DNA of 64,000 nucleotides. It comes from RGIG6353 sp045660745. Lineage in GTDB: Bacteria; Bacillota; Clostridia; Oscillospirales; SIG627. This document shows, piece after piece, positions 9,501 to 15,934 of the stretch (within the stretch, counting starts at the first letter, position 1; every line of letters begins with the position of its first letter). The stretch lies in assembly GCA_045660745.1 (NCBI GenBank), contig JAZREJ010000022.1, forward strand, positions 29,742-93,741, given 5' to 3'. The position numbers were made by a program, and so were the translations under genes. Under the pieces are notes generated by a model, which made no database searches, had not been told where the DNA came from, and worked only from the letters and a program-made list of their open reading frames with translations.

Positions 9501-9856
9501 ATTATTCTCGGGGTAAAGTTTCCTTCAGCCATTGCCATATCAATTAAACGGCTTCCGTCGAGAAATACACTGTTCACATACGTTTTAAGCTCGTCTGCAG
9601 TCGTTACTCCGTCCTCGACCACCTTATAATATTTAATACCGTCAAAGAGATCTGCCTGTTCCCGTGCCTGAAGCGTGCCTCCTATTAGCTTTTCGTAAAC
9701 CTCTCCTGCTCGAGTGAAAAGATCAAAAGTTACAGTCTCTATTTCATCACGGTTTAATTTTTCCTGAGGGACCTTATCCAAAACAATGCTTTTTACAACA
9801 ATAGCCGCTACTAAAAGAAAGACTGTCGTTATAACTGCAAAAATAAGTTTTTTCAC
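6560..9856 (-). CDS. Very large membrane-anchored repeat protein of unknown function
   Basis: 1098 residues with an N-terminal membrane segment (about 5-25) and a long outside part; I do not recognise the family with certainty. The body shows an internal duplication A-B-A'-B'. Two related units begin YYKVVEDG.TT near residue 72 and EYYMIVENGFKT near 422. Two others share LYYHSAAHGRNIEYDF (about 317) with LYFNADASTRQVEYLF (about 645) and GWRLENSENERY (about 367) with GWRLENGEYEKY (about 699). The A units faintly resemble IseA/YoeB-type extracellular inhibitors, which is a guess. Residues from about 755 form a beta-rich module ending in a TolB-like SPDGRYLLYLAP, shared with the upstream gene. 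The 4-base overlap with that gene shows co-translation. Confidence 0.7.
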   Translation of the reverse strand: MKKLIFAVITTVFLLVAAIVVKSIVLDKVPQEKLNRDEIETVTFDLFTRAGEVYEKLIGGTLQAREQADLFDGIKYYKVVEDGVTTADELKTYVNSVFLDGSRLIDMAMAEGNFTPRIIEHVKRLYVIGKRPTLYTVTDIKSVRILSEKVGKEERSFRALVDFYYFTLETEIVDIGDGWRIKSVSEHVENISEKEAVFNLGSGILSFDDKELSKMDMLYSVDEIKSIFKPLLERGITVHERIKNSPSWSITKTEAFRNGNHSYYFADTPEITTLSDVWNMALSAYTESAAIRLFKSEIYPVYADDIPRYVDEDGKLYYHSAAHGRNIEYDFDTFEVVAQYKDVVMVSLLTSDGEEAVFVMQNTDSGWRLENSENERYVNSLGDQEIRSVVNAVLRRCESVLRKLVFCDFETSTTPTVINGREYYMIVENGFKTMDDVEKYFHSAFHYSFFDLQLLKPIVEGESAKYIEKDGRLYTLEKIDAPGELSSEIRSISTKRKRLDLLYLSVETDLEIFDVEINKNGEDWILHRATVTEKDSTAPVLAVKKRYPSEEITFDSYYLKRSDTLTRERVLEIFRPLLNRAYLLWDRVALAPPTVDGVVKSPFLKADEDIKAFAYSVFTTSAAERIFFPMIKGGDALYTEGEGNLYFNADASTRQVEYLFETLEIVEQYEGFVMVKLDRLVDGALEKNVVFSLHKTKAGWRLENGEYEKYDGIEFYDKFYLNGYSSATVFAQITLPEVTLDMMTYTPNERTAAEDFDFGSYVPFVSYDVERYSRHSNAYHLAFLNENTKSFDEGHALWERLNNKWRVTYPYTPLGELEENSLLAQFLFESKISYVSADGFTLGRIKYICEGEGDYGKESYLGADWRVEYDVIENGQITKTFNSDDYWDWGVMRDNTPKSIKVSENKYEYVPSLDKNGSGAYLFEVDENRLAFSYTENGVTTYRIYSLDSGYVLCEFKLPSTEEDNAYCTALVDDRWLVINRNVTLFAGDNGGHAYHNYQAVYIYDFNTGELSLAEDYAEEPRLSPDGRYLLYLAPWWDSSYSHLSGWDKAEIGIYIKNLENGETVFYPHESIEETTYHSGRVEFISWVERVAFEKLIK

Positions 9857-11769
9857 TCAATTTCCTCCATAAGCTTATCCCGTCTTATCCACCCCTTGAA
9901 TATGGCATACTCGGAATATTCCATAAAATAAAGCGTGCCTGCTTCAAGGTCCTTTATATAATAGCCGCTCGGCATATTAAAGCTTGCATCATATCCTGTC
10001 TGTGCTCCGTAATTTCCTGTGTAAGCGATATATTTCATATCAGGAGAAACTAATGCTTGTTGCGCATAATTTTGAAGAAGCGTCAGCTCTCCCGTTTCGA
10101 TATCGTAAAGATAGCTTGCCCATATCGGACCTTCGGTGTCAAACGCCTTTGTCATATCCGTCACTTCGAAAACGCAATATCTTCCGCCCACAAAATCACG
10201 AAGCGTCATAAATTTTTCGCTCCAATCAAACGGGACGTTTATTTCATATTCAACGCGCCCGCTCTCAAACGACCAAACGTAATAAGAGAGTCTTTTATCG
10301 GCGGTCTTTGGTAGGCAATAATAAATAAAATACTCGTCATCAATAAACGATGTGAAGTATCCTCTTTCAAGTCTTGGTATAGGATAGAATATATCGGCGA
10401 TTTCATCGTAGGTGAGCTTATGTGGAGGGGATTTTTCCAAAACATGCGAAAAAGTAAGCTCTCCGTTTTCAAAGACCTCATAAATATTCCTCCACTCGGG
10501 TTTATCAAGGCTCTCTATCTCTCCCTCTCCAATATATTCAAGGCGGTACCGCCCGATCATATCAAGGTCCTCTGACATATAGTTGACACGGCTTTTAAAA
10601 AGGAAATCCGTGTAAGCATCTTCATAGCGTTCATCAGTGATACGATAATTTGCGTCACCGAAAACAAAGCCGTCAACAATGGGGGCTTCCACAAAATATT
10701 TACCGTTGAGTTTTTCCCAAAGTCCGAGCGCCTCGTCAAGACTCTCGCATTTTGAATCGAAAATCACGTGATCGTAATAGACGCCGTGTCTATCGTAAAA
10801 GCGACCGTTGTATATCGCCCACGGGATATATTCACCGAATTCAAGCTCGGAAAAGGGCTTGGGGTCTCCGAATTCAAACGGTGCGTAGGAAAAATCCTCG
10901 GGGAAATCAACACTTACAACCTTATGTGAAAGCGGTGTGCGTGTAAGCGTAATTATGGCAAATTCCCCGTCAATCGGCAAAACAAATGCATCCTCTGTCA
11001 TATATTTTATCCAAAAGCCTTCGCGATTGGGCGGATAAAAGAGTCGGTCATACTCAATACACGGCTCAAGAAGGGTATTGCCTTGCGAGTCGATAAAGCC
11101 TATTTTCTCATCAAGCTGTACCACTGAAAGACCGTTGTAAACACAGCTTATATAGTCAAACATATCGCTTAGAGTTTTCCCTTGAGGATCTTGAAGGAAA
11201 AAGCGTCGCGTGTCATCTGCTTCAACCGACTTAAGGGTCGCACCATCGTAATGCGTGATTTTTTTATAATCCGTGACGGTGGTATGCCTCGGATAATTTG
11301 TATCGAGTATTTCTCCGCTCGTGTCAACGAGCAGCTTTCGGTTTTCACCGTTCAGGCAACACTCAAATACGGTTGCTCCGCCCTCGAAAGCGTAAAAAGC
11401 CTTATAGCTAAGCACCGAATCGATCGGAATTCCCGTGAAAACCAGGTTTACAATCACTTTCTGTCCATTGTAAATAAACTCTTTCGGAAAGTTCTGGTCT
11501 CTTGGAGCACGCTTGAGTATATCCGCGTCCCCTTTTGCATCAAAAACAAGACTCTCTTTCTCCTGTGATGCTACCTTATCATCCGCGCTTTCCAGAGTTT
11601 CTTTGCTCTCAATCATACCTTGGTCATACTCAATATCCGCCTCATATTCTTCTATTATGTCAGCAGGAGCTGCGATTCTGTCCTCGTCTGTGTTAAATAC
11701 ACAAAAACAGACAAATATCAAAGCAGCAAGAAGAAGCAGCGAAGCGATAACTAATAAAAACTTTTTCAT
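9853..11769 (-). CDS. Membrane-anchored exported protein with WG-like repeat, paralogous C-terminus
   Basis: 638 residues with an N-terminal hydrophobic anchor (4-26) and an acidic low-complexity stretch to about 90. A WG-repeat-like segment (KIGFIDSQGNTLLEPCIEYDRL) follows near residue 220. From about 306 onward it aligns by eye with the downstream 1098-residue protein: EFGEYIPW versus DFGSYVPF, LWEKLNGK versus LWERLNNK, YLYDIETGEL versus YIYDFNTGEL, and SPDMKYIAY versus SPDGRYLLY. Function unknown. It overlaps both neighbours by 4 bases. Confidence 0.7.
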   Translation of the reverse strand: MKKFLLVIASLLLLAALIFVCFCVFNTDEDRIAAPADIIEEYEADIEYDQGMIESKETLESADDKVASQEKESLVFDAKGDADILKRAPRDQNFPKEFIYNGQKVIVNLVFTGIPIDSVLSYKAFYAFEGGATVFECCLNGENRKLLVDTSGEILDTNYPRHTTVTDYKKITHYDGATLKSVEADDTRRFFLQDPQGKTLSDMFDYISCVYNGLSVVQLDEKIGFIDSQGNTLLEPCIEYDRLFYPPNREGFWIKYMTEDAFVLPIDGEFAIITLTRTPLSHKVVSVDFPEDFSYAPFEFGDPKPFSELEFGEYIPWAIYNGRFYDRHGVYYDHVIFDSKCESLDEALGLWEKLNGKYFVEAPIVDGFVFGDANYRITDERYEDAYTDFLFKSRVNYMSEDLDMIGRYRLEYIGEGEIESLDKPEWRNIYEVFENGELTFSHVLEKSPPHKLTYDEIADIFYPIPRLERGYFTSFIDDEYFIYYCLPKTADKRLSYYVWSFESGRVEYEINVPFDWSEKFMTLRDFVGGRYCVFEVTDMTKAFDTEGPIWASYLYDIETGELTLLQNYAQQALVSPDMKYIAYTGNYGAQTGYDASFNMPSGYYIKDLEAGTLYFMEYSEYAIFKGWIRRDKLMEEIE

Positions 11770-12440
11770 TTTATATATCCCTTAAAAAACTCAGACTCCA
11801 GAACGTCGCTCTTGCGTATAAGAAAGGCTTTACCAAACCCGCGAAGAGCAATAAGTCCGTCAAAGACCTCCTCGAACGAGCTGTCGTTCGGTGTAAAGGT
11901 AATGCTCCAAAGAAGCTCGTTTTCACGGTAAAGAGAGGCCGTCACAAAAGTCTTGTGTATCTCAAGCTTTGCGGTCTTATCGCACGCCGAGTAAAGCTCG
12001 CTCTTTTCTTCTTTTATTTTACCAAACAGCAGTTTCATACAAAACAACGTATCGGCAAAAAAGGCTCCTGCAAGAAATCCGATAAAAATATGATGCACAT
12101 CGAGCCACACAAATACCGCGATTGCAATCACCCACCAAATAAGAGACGGTAAAAGAGAGAAAAGATGTACCCGACGTCTTTTTTTCCAAACGCCGTCAAT
12201 ATCCTTTTTTTCAAAAAATGCAGTGTATTCTTCAAGAGCCTTTTCGGGATGATCTACCATATCATCAATAGTTACACCGAAGATCTCCTTTAATCTTATA
12301 AGGTTATCTATAGTCGGAAGAGTCTGTCCGTTTTCCCAAAGGCTCACCGTCTGTCGGCTGAGATGAAGTCTCTGTCCAAGCTCTTCCTGGCTCATATTTT
12401 TACTTTTTCTATAAAGCTGTATTCTCTCACCTATTGACAC
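11766..12440 (-). CDS. XRE-family regulator with C-terminal membrane segments
   Basis: 224 residues. An N-terminal Cro/C1-type HTH (about 6-60, MSQEELGQRLHLSRQTVSLWENG) is followed by a basic linker, two hydrophobic segments (about 92-137) and a beta-rich C-terminal domain of about 80 residues. The layout suggests a membrane-tethered one-component sensor. GTG start at 12440, eight bases after AGGAGG. It is the first gene of the operon encoding the two exported proteins, so it probably controls them and itself. Confidence 0.85.
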   Translation of the reverse strand: MSIGERIQLYRKSKNMSQEELGQRLHLSRQTVSLWENGQTLPTIDNLIRLKEIFGVTIDDMVDHPEKALEEYTAFFEKKDIDGVWKKRRRVHLFSLLPSLIWWVIAIAVFVWLDVHHIFIGFLAGAFFADTLFCMKLLFGKIKEEKSELYSACDKTAKLEIHKTFVTASLYRENELLWSITFTPNDSSFEEVFDGLIALRGFGKAFLIRKSDVLESEFFKGYIK

Positions 12441-12469
12441 TGTTTTCGCCTCCTGATCGTTCTGTCATC

Positions 12470-12498
12470 ATTATACTGCAAAACGAAAAAAATGCAAG
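12470..12498 (-). promoter_or_regulatory. Promoter of the XRE operon
   Basis: Minus strand TATAAT (12475-12470) with a weak -35 (CTTGCA, 17-base spacer) that overlaps the neighbouring terminator stem. The leader to the AGGAGG site is very short. Confidence 0.6.
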
Positions 12499-12533
12499 CA
12501 CCGTGTAATTGACTCGTGTCAAGTGGTGCTTGC
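12494..12533 (-). terminator. Terminator after the MGMT-like gene
   Basis: GCAAGCACC / GGTGCTTGC outer stem with an inner TTGAC / GTCAA stem, followed on the minus strand by a T-rich run. Confidence 0.8.
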
Positions 12534-12554
12534 TTTTTCCGTTTTTGCCCTTAT

Positions 12555-12857
12555 TTATAGGTCATAAATCCACTTATACTTTTTAAGATCCACCCTGTTT
12601 CCGACTACCTCAACACCATCAGCCTCAAGACGTCGGCGCTGTTCATCTTCTCCTCCAAACACGAAAGATGGGGCGAGATACCCCTTTGAGTTCACTACCT
12701 TGAAGCACGGGTACTTATCTCCGTCGGGGTTTGCGTGAAGCACGTTTCCGACGTACCTTGCAAGATATCTGTTTCCGAGATATTCGGCAACCTGTCGGTA
12801 GGTCACGACCTTTCCTTTGGGGATGAGGGTAAGATATTCATATACTTTTTCTTTCAT
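12555..12857 (-). CDS. MGMT-family (alkyltransferase-like) DNA-binding protein
   Basis: 100 residues matching only the C-terminal DNA-binding domain of O6-alkylguanine transferases (IPKGKVVTYRQVAEYLG, then ARYVGNVLHANP). The active-site motif reads PCFKVV instead of PCHRVV: the Cys is kept but the next His and Arg are Phe and Lys. It may be a sensor-type protein that flags alkylated bases rather than a full repair enzyme. It lies 9 bases after the permease stop, probably in the same operon. Confidence 0.85.
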   Translation of the reverse strand: MKEKVYEYLTLIPKGKVVTYRQVAEYLGNRYLARYVGNVLHANPDGDKYPCFKVVNSKGYLAPSFVFGGEDEQRRRLEADGVEVVGNRVDLKKYKWIYDL

Positions 12858-12866
12858 GTCTCTATC

Positions 12867-13979
12867 CTACGCTATAGCCAGCATAAACAAAACGAGAATG
12901 GCGAGAAAGCCAAAATTAAAGAGCGAAAATTCGAGAATATAGCGCTTTGTTTTTCCGGGATTATATTTTGAATATTGTCTGAATGTTATAAGACTTGCAA
13001 GAGAGGATATGAGAGTGCCCACTCCTCCGATATTAACTCCGATAAGAAGGTCACGATAGTTTTCGGTAAACTGAGATAGGAGTATTGCCGAGGGAACGTT
13101 ACTTATAAACTGACAGGAAAATGTGCTTACAAGTAGCGTGCTTTTATTTAGAAGATAGGAGAAAAGCTCGCGCACAACATCGATTCTTGCCATATTCCCC
13201 GAAAAGATGAAAAAGAACACAAAGGTGAAAAGAAGTCCGTAATCAACGTCAAAAAGCGCGCGCCTGTCCATAAACAGAAGTACTGCGGGAATGACGATAA
13301 GTCCAACGTAATACGGCACACCTCTGAAAACTATGAGTATCGACAGCAAAAACAGGATAAGATAGACGGTTGTTCTGACGGGGGAAAGCTTTACCTTCTC
13401 CGCATTGATTGAAAGCTGCTCGGGCTTTACGAAAATAAAGCAGCAAACCGTGATGAGAGCAATTGAAAGTATGAAAGGCGGTGACATGATAAGCATGAAC
13501 TCGCCGTTTGGAATATTGAATTTGGTATAAAGATAAAGATTCTGAGGATTTCCAAAGGGGGTGAGCATACCGCCGCGGTTTGCGGCAATGTTTTGCATTA
13601 TAAAAACGAAAGCCATATGCTTTCCCATGTGCGTTGCGCTGAGAACAAAATATCCGAGCGGCAAAAAAGTGAGAAGCGCCATATCGTTTGCAATCAGCAT
13701 TGAACCGATAAAGGTTATATAAACAAGTGCCAAAGTGCACACTCTAGCATTTTTGAATATCTGTACCACGCGCCTTGCAAGAATAAAGAAAAAGCTTATT
13801 CGGCGAAGGGCGCAAACAACCGCCAACACACAAAAAAGACAGGTAAGGGTCTTAAAGTCAAAATACCCGAGATATTTCTTATCGGGAGGTACTATAAAAG
13901 AGGTTATAAGCGCCGCTGCAAAGGCAATAAGCATAACCGCATTGTTCTTTGCAAACGCCGCAAGCTTTCCGCGTATCAT
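12867..13979 (-). CDS. ArsB/NhaD-like ion transporter family permease
   Basis: 370-residue polytopic protein with about ten membrane segments. GGMLTPFGNPQNLYLY and a C-terminal NIGGVGTLISSLASLI are the paired signature loops of the ArsB/NhaD/SLC13 superfamily. The substrate (anion, dicarboxylate or Na+/H+) cannot be read from the sequence. The start is the ATG at 13979, which has CGGAGAG upstream; an in-frame TTG at 14015 would add 12 residues and has a weaker site. Confidence 0.82.
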   Translation of the reverse strand: MIRGKLAAFAKNNAVMLIAFAAALITSFIVPPDKKYLGYFDFKTLTCLFCVLAVVCALRRISFFFILARRVVQIFKNARVCTLALVYITFIGSMLIANDMALLTFLPLGYFVLSATHMGKHMAFVFIMQNIAANRGGMLTPFGNPQNLYLYTKFNIPNGEFMLIMSPPFILSIALITVCCFIFVKPEQLSINAEKVKLSPVRTTVYLILFLLSILIVFRGVPYYVGLIVIPAVLLFMDRRALFDVDYGLLFTFVFFFIFSGNMARIDVVRELFSYLLNKSTLLVSTFSCQFISNVPSAILLSQFTENYRDLLIGVNIGGVGTLISSLASLITFRQYSKYNPGKTKRYILEFSLFNFGFLAILVLFMLAIA

Positions 13980-14066
13980 ATAAAAAGCTCTCCGAAAAAT
14001 CAGTTTTATGAGCAACGCCCACAGTGTTTTATTATACTCCCGGCAGCATATTTTGTCAACAAAAAA

Positions 14067-14089
14067 AGACTGCCGAAAATCGGCAGTCT
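14067..14089 (-). terminator. Terminator of the small lipoprotein gene
   Basis: AGACTGCCGA / TCGGCAGTCT with an AAA loop; seven As on the plus side give the T run on the minus strand. Confidence 0.88.
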
Positions 14090-14098
14090 AATAATATT

Positions 14099-14482
14099 TT
14101 AAAAGTCTATTTTGACAACACACATAATGTCTCCGTCTTCTTCGCAAACGTTATAGATGATATTTTCAAGCTCAGGAAGCTCATTCTTAATGGGAGTAAA
14201 CGATTCTCTCATTTGAGGAATAAGCGATTCATATACACCTTTTATCTGCTCTTTAAACTCGGCAGATGCGTTATTCGTGCCGCTTATAAAAAAGTTTACA
14301 ACGATATCATTACCATTTGCACTCACGTCACATTCACCAAGTCCGTCAAAGCTCATTTCCATCATTCTGGCAATGGATTTGCCGTTTTTCGCAACGTAAT
14401 CCTTAACCGGGCTTCCCGTAGAGCACGCGACAATCGAAAAAACAAACAGTACCAAAAACAGTGCGCAGATTATTCTTTTCAT
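14099..14482 (-). CDS. Small secreted lipoprotein of unknown function
   Basis: 127 residues. A signal peptide (MKRIICALFLVLFVFS) leads to a lipobox ending in Cys (SIVACS, Cys at about 19). The mature part is about 108 residues and resembles small DUF4854-type lipoproteins in layout, an uncertain match. Start at the ATG at 14482, with AGAGGT seven bases upstream; the frame upstream to 14551 is not supported. It stands alone with its own promoter and terminator. Confidence 0.78.
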   Translation of the reverse strand: MKRIICALFLVLFVFSIVACSTGSPVKDYVAKNGKSIARMMEMSFDGLGECDVSANGNDIVVNFFISGTNNASAEFKEQIKGVYESLIPQMRESFTPIKNELPELENIIYNVCEEDGDIMCVVKIDF

Positions 14483-14512
14483 TATTATTACCTCTTTCAA
14501 ATTATCATGCTT

Positions 14513-14541
14513 AGTGTACCACCGTAAGTTGAATTTGTCAA
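14513..14541 (-). promoter_or_regulatory. Promoter of the small lipoprotein gene
   Basis: Minus strand TTGACA (14541-14536), 17-base spacer, TACACT (14518-14513). Confidence 0.65.
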
Positions 14542-14579
14542 TATACATCAAAAATTCAATTCACAACAATTCCTCAAAA

Positions 14580-14609
14580 AAGAATCGGTGCATGACTGCA
14601 CCGATTCTT
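14580..14609 (-). terminator. Terminator of the second GH109-like gene
   Basis: AAGAATCGGTGCA / TGCACCGATTCTT hairpin with a four-base loop, five As before it giving the T run on the minus strand. Confidence 0.88.
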
Positions 14610-14616
14610 GAAATTT

Positions 14617-15780
14617 TTAGTTCTTCTTGCCTTTAAAATCGGGGAAGGTTATCGGCATTCCTCCGCATTTAAGAGAAAGCTCGGACAAAGGAGAAACCGC
14701 CATAACAACCGCTCCGTCATAAGCGTTGATAGGCATAGGCTTTCCTTCAAGCACGTGATTGAAAAATTCGCGATAGCAAAGGAAGTCCTTTCCTCCGTGA
14801 CCCGTTTCCTTTCTCGTCTCGGGGAGACTTGCCCAGAGCGGATGCTCATACTCCTTGAAGTACTTATTCTCGCTCTCATACATTTCAGGCATAAACTCGT
14901 GATCCTCGCCGTCAAAGAATATCATTCTCTGATCCTCGCTCGCCATACCCTTAGTACCTCTAACGGTAAGACGGCGGCTATACGGACGCGGAAGTGTGGT
15001 ATCAAGCGAAAGAACAACGGTCTGACCGTTTTCACACTTAAGAACGGTAGTTACGATATCGCCCTGCGAGAACTTTGTATCAGCCATTTCGGGCTTATTG
15101 GTCTTTGCCCACTCGTTTATTCCGGCAGCCTTGGACGAGAAGGATGCAAGGGAAACAAATCGGTTGCCTCGGTTAATGCCAAGCACCTGCATAAGAGGAA
15201 CAAGAGCGTGAGACGGATAATTCTCGCGGTTATAATTAAGATATTCATCAAGTCTGTAATGGCGTGCCTCTCTGCCCGTTCCTATCTCAATACGAAGGTC
15301 ATGGCCGTATGCACCCTCGCAGTGAACTATCTCACCGAAAAGTCCTTTTTCAACCATATTGAGAATAGTGAGCTCTCGCTCTCCGTAGCAACAGTTTTCA
15401 CAGAACATATACGGCGTTTTTGTCTCTTCCCATACGCGCACGAGCTCAAAGCAATCCTCAACGGAGTTAGCACCGCCAACCTCTCCTCCGACCGCAACAC
15501 CCTGACGCATAGCGTAAAGCACTATTTCCATACGGCTTCTCCAGGAGGTGGAAACAACAAGGCAGTCGATTCTATCCTTTGTTACAATATCCTTGTAATC
15601 AGCACTTGTAAATGGAATATTCTTTTCCTTCAAGGTTGCATAATCAACAATTCCCTGCATTCTATCTTCATAAAGGTCGCATACAGCCACAACCTCTACC
15701 ATGTCCATATTATAAAACATTTTCGTAAGACCGGATCCTCTTTTTCCAAGTCCAACAACACCAAGACGAAGCTTTTTCAT
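14617..15780 (-). CDS. GH109-like Gfo/Idh/MocA family protein (copy 2)
   Basis: 387 residues. An N-terminal Rossmann fold (LGVVGLGKRGSG) is followed by features typical of glycoside hydrolase family 109, NAD-dependent alpha-N-acetylgalactosaminidases: ENCCYGERELT, GAYGHDLR, LNYNRENYPSHA, a HGG.DFL stretch, MPINAYDGAV and a C-terminal PDFKG. Activity by NAD-mediated oxidation and elimination is family knowledge; the substrate here is inferred. It is a close paralogue of the gene at 15935-17098 but has its own promoter and an upstream direct repeat, so expression may differ. Confidence 0.82.
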   Translation of the reverse strand: MKKLRLGVVGLGKRGSGLTKMFYNMDMVEVVAVCDLYEDRMQGIVDYATLKEKNIPFTSADYKDIVTKDRIDCLVVSTSWRSRMEIVLYAMRQGVAVGGEVGGANSVEDCFELVRVWEETKTPYMFCENCCYGERELTILNMVEKGLFGEIVHCEGAYGHDLRIEIGTGREARHYRLDEYLNYNRENYPSHALVPLMQVLGINRGNRFVSLASFSSKAAGINEWAKTNKPEMADTKFSQGDIVTTVLKCENGQTVVLSLDTTLPRPYSRRLTVRGTKGMASEDQRMIFFDGEDHEFMPEMYESENKYFKEYEHPLWASLPETRKETGHGGKDFLCYREFFNHVLEGKPMPINAYDGAVVMAVSPLSELSLKCGGMPITFPDFKGKKN

Positions 15781-15812
15781 TATGTTATTCTCCTTATTTG
15801 AATTTCACAGTC

Positions 15813-15841
15813 ATTATACATTAAAGCACCATAAAAATCAA
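15813..15841 (-). promoter_or_regulatory. Promoter of GH109-like copy 2
   Basis: Minus strand TTGATT (15841-15836), 17-base spacer, TATAAT (15818-15813). A tandem repeat lies 5 bases upstream of the -35. Confidence 0.7.
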
Positions 15842-15845
15842 CCGT

Positions 15846-15880
15846 TTATGGGAAATTTACATGTTATGGGAAATTTACAT
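15846..15880. repeat. Two tandem 17-bp direct repeats upstream of a promoter
   Basis: TTATGGGAAATTTACAT occurs exactly twice (15846-15862 and 15864-15880), an 18-base period. Its position just upstream of a weak -35 fits an activator-binding site. Confidence 0.85.
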
Positions 15881-15891
15881 CAGCCACAAAA

Positions 15892-15919
15892 ACAGACCGG
15901 GAGTCAAGTCTCGGTCTGT
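15892..15919 (-). terminator. Terminator after GH109-like copy 1
   Basis: ACAGACCG / CGGTCTGT core extended by three further pairs (one G-T), loop GTCAAG; separates the two paralogues. Confidence 0.75.
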
Positions 15920-15934
15920 TTCGCACATTTGTAT

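Noticed and set aside
14608..15801. 397-codon open frame on the plus strand
   Set aside because: Antisense to the second GH109-like gene, with no ribosome binding site or domain; the minus-strand gene is well supported.
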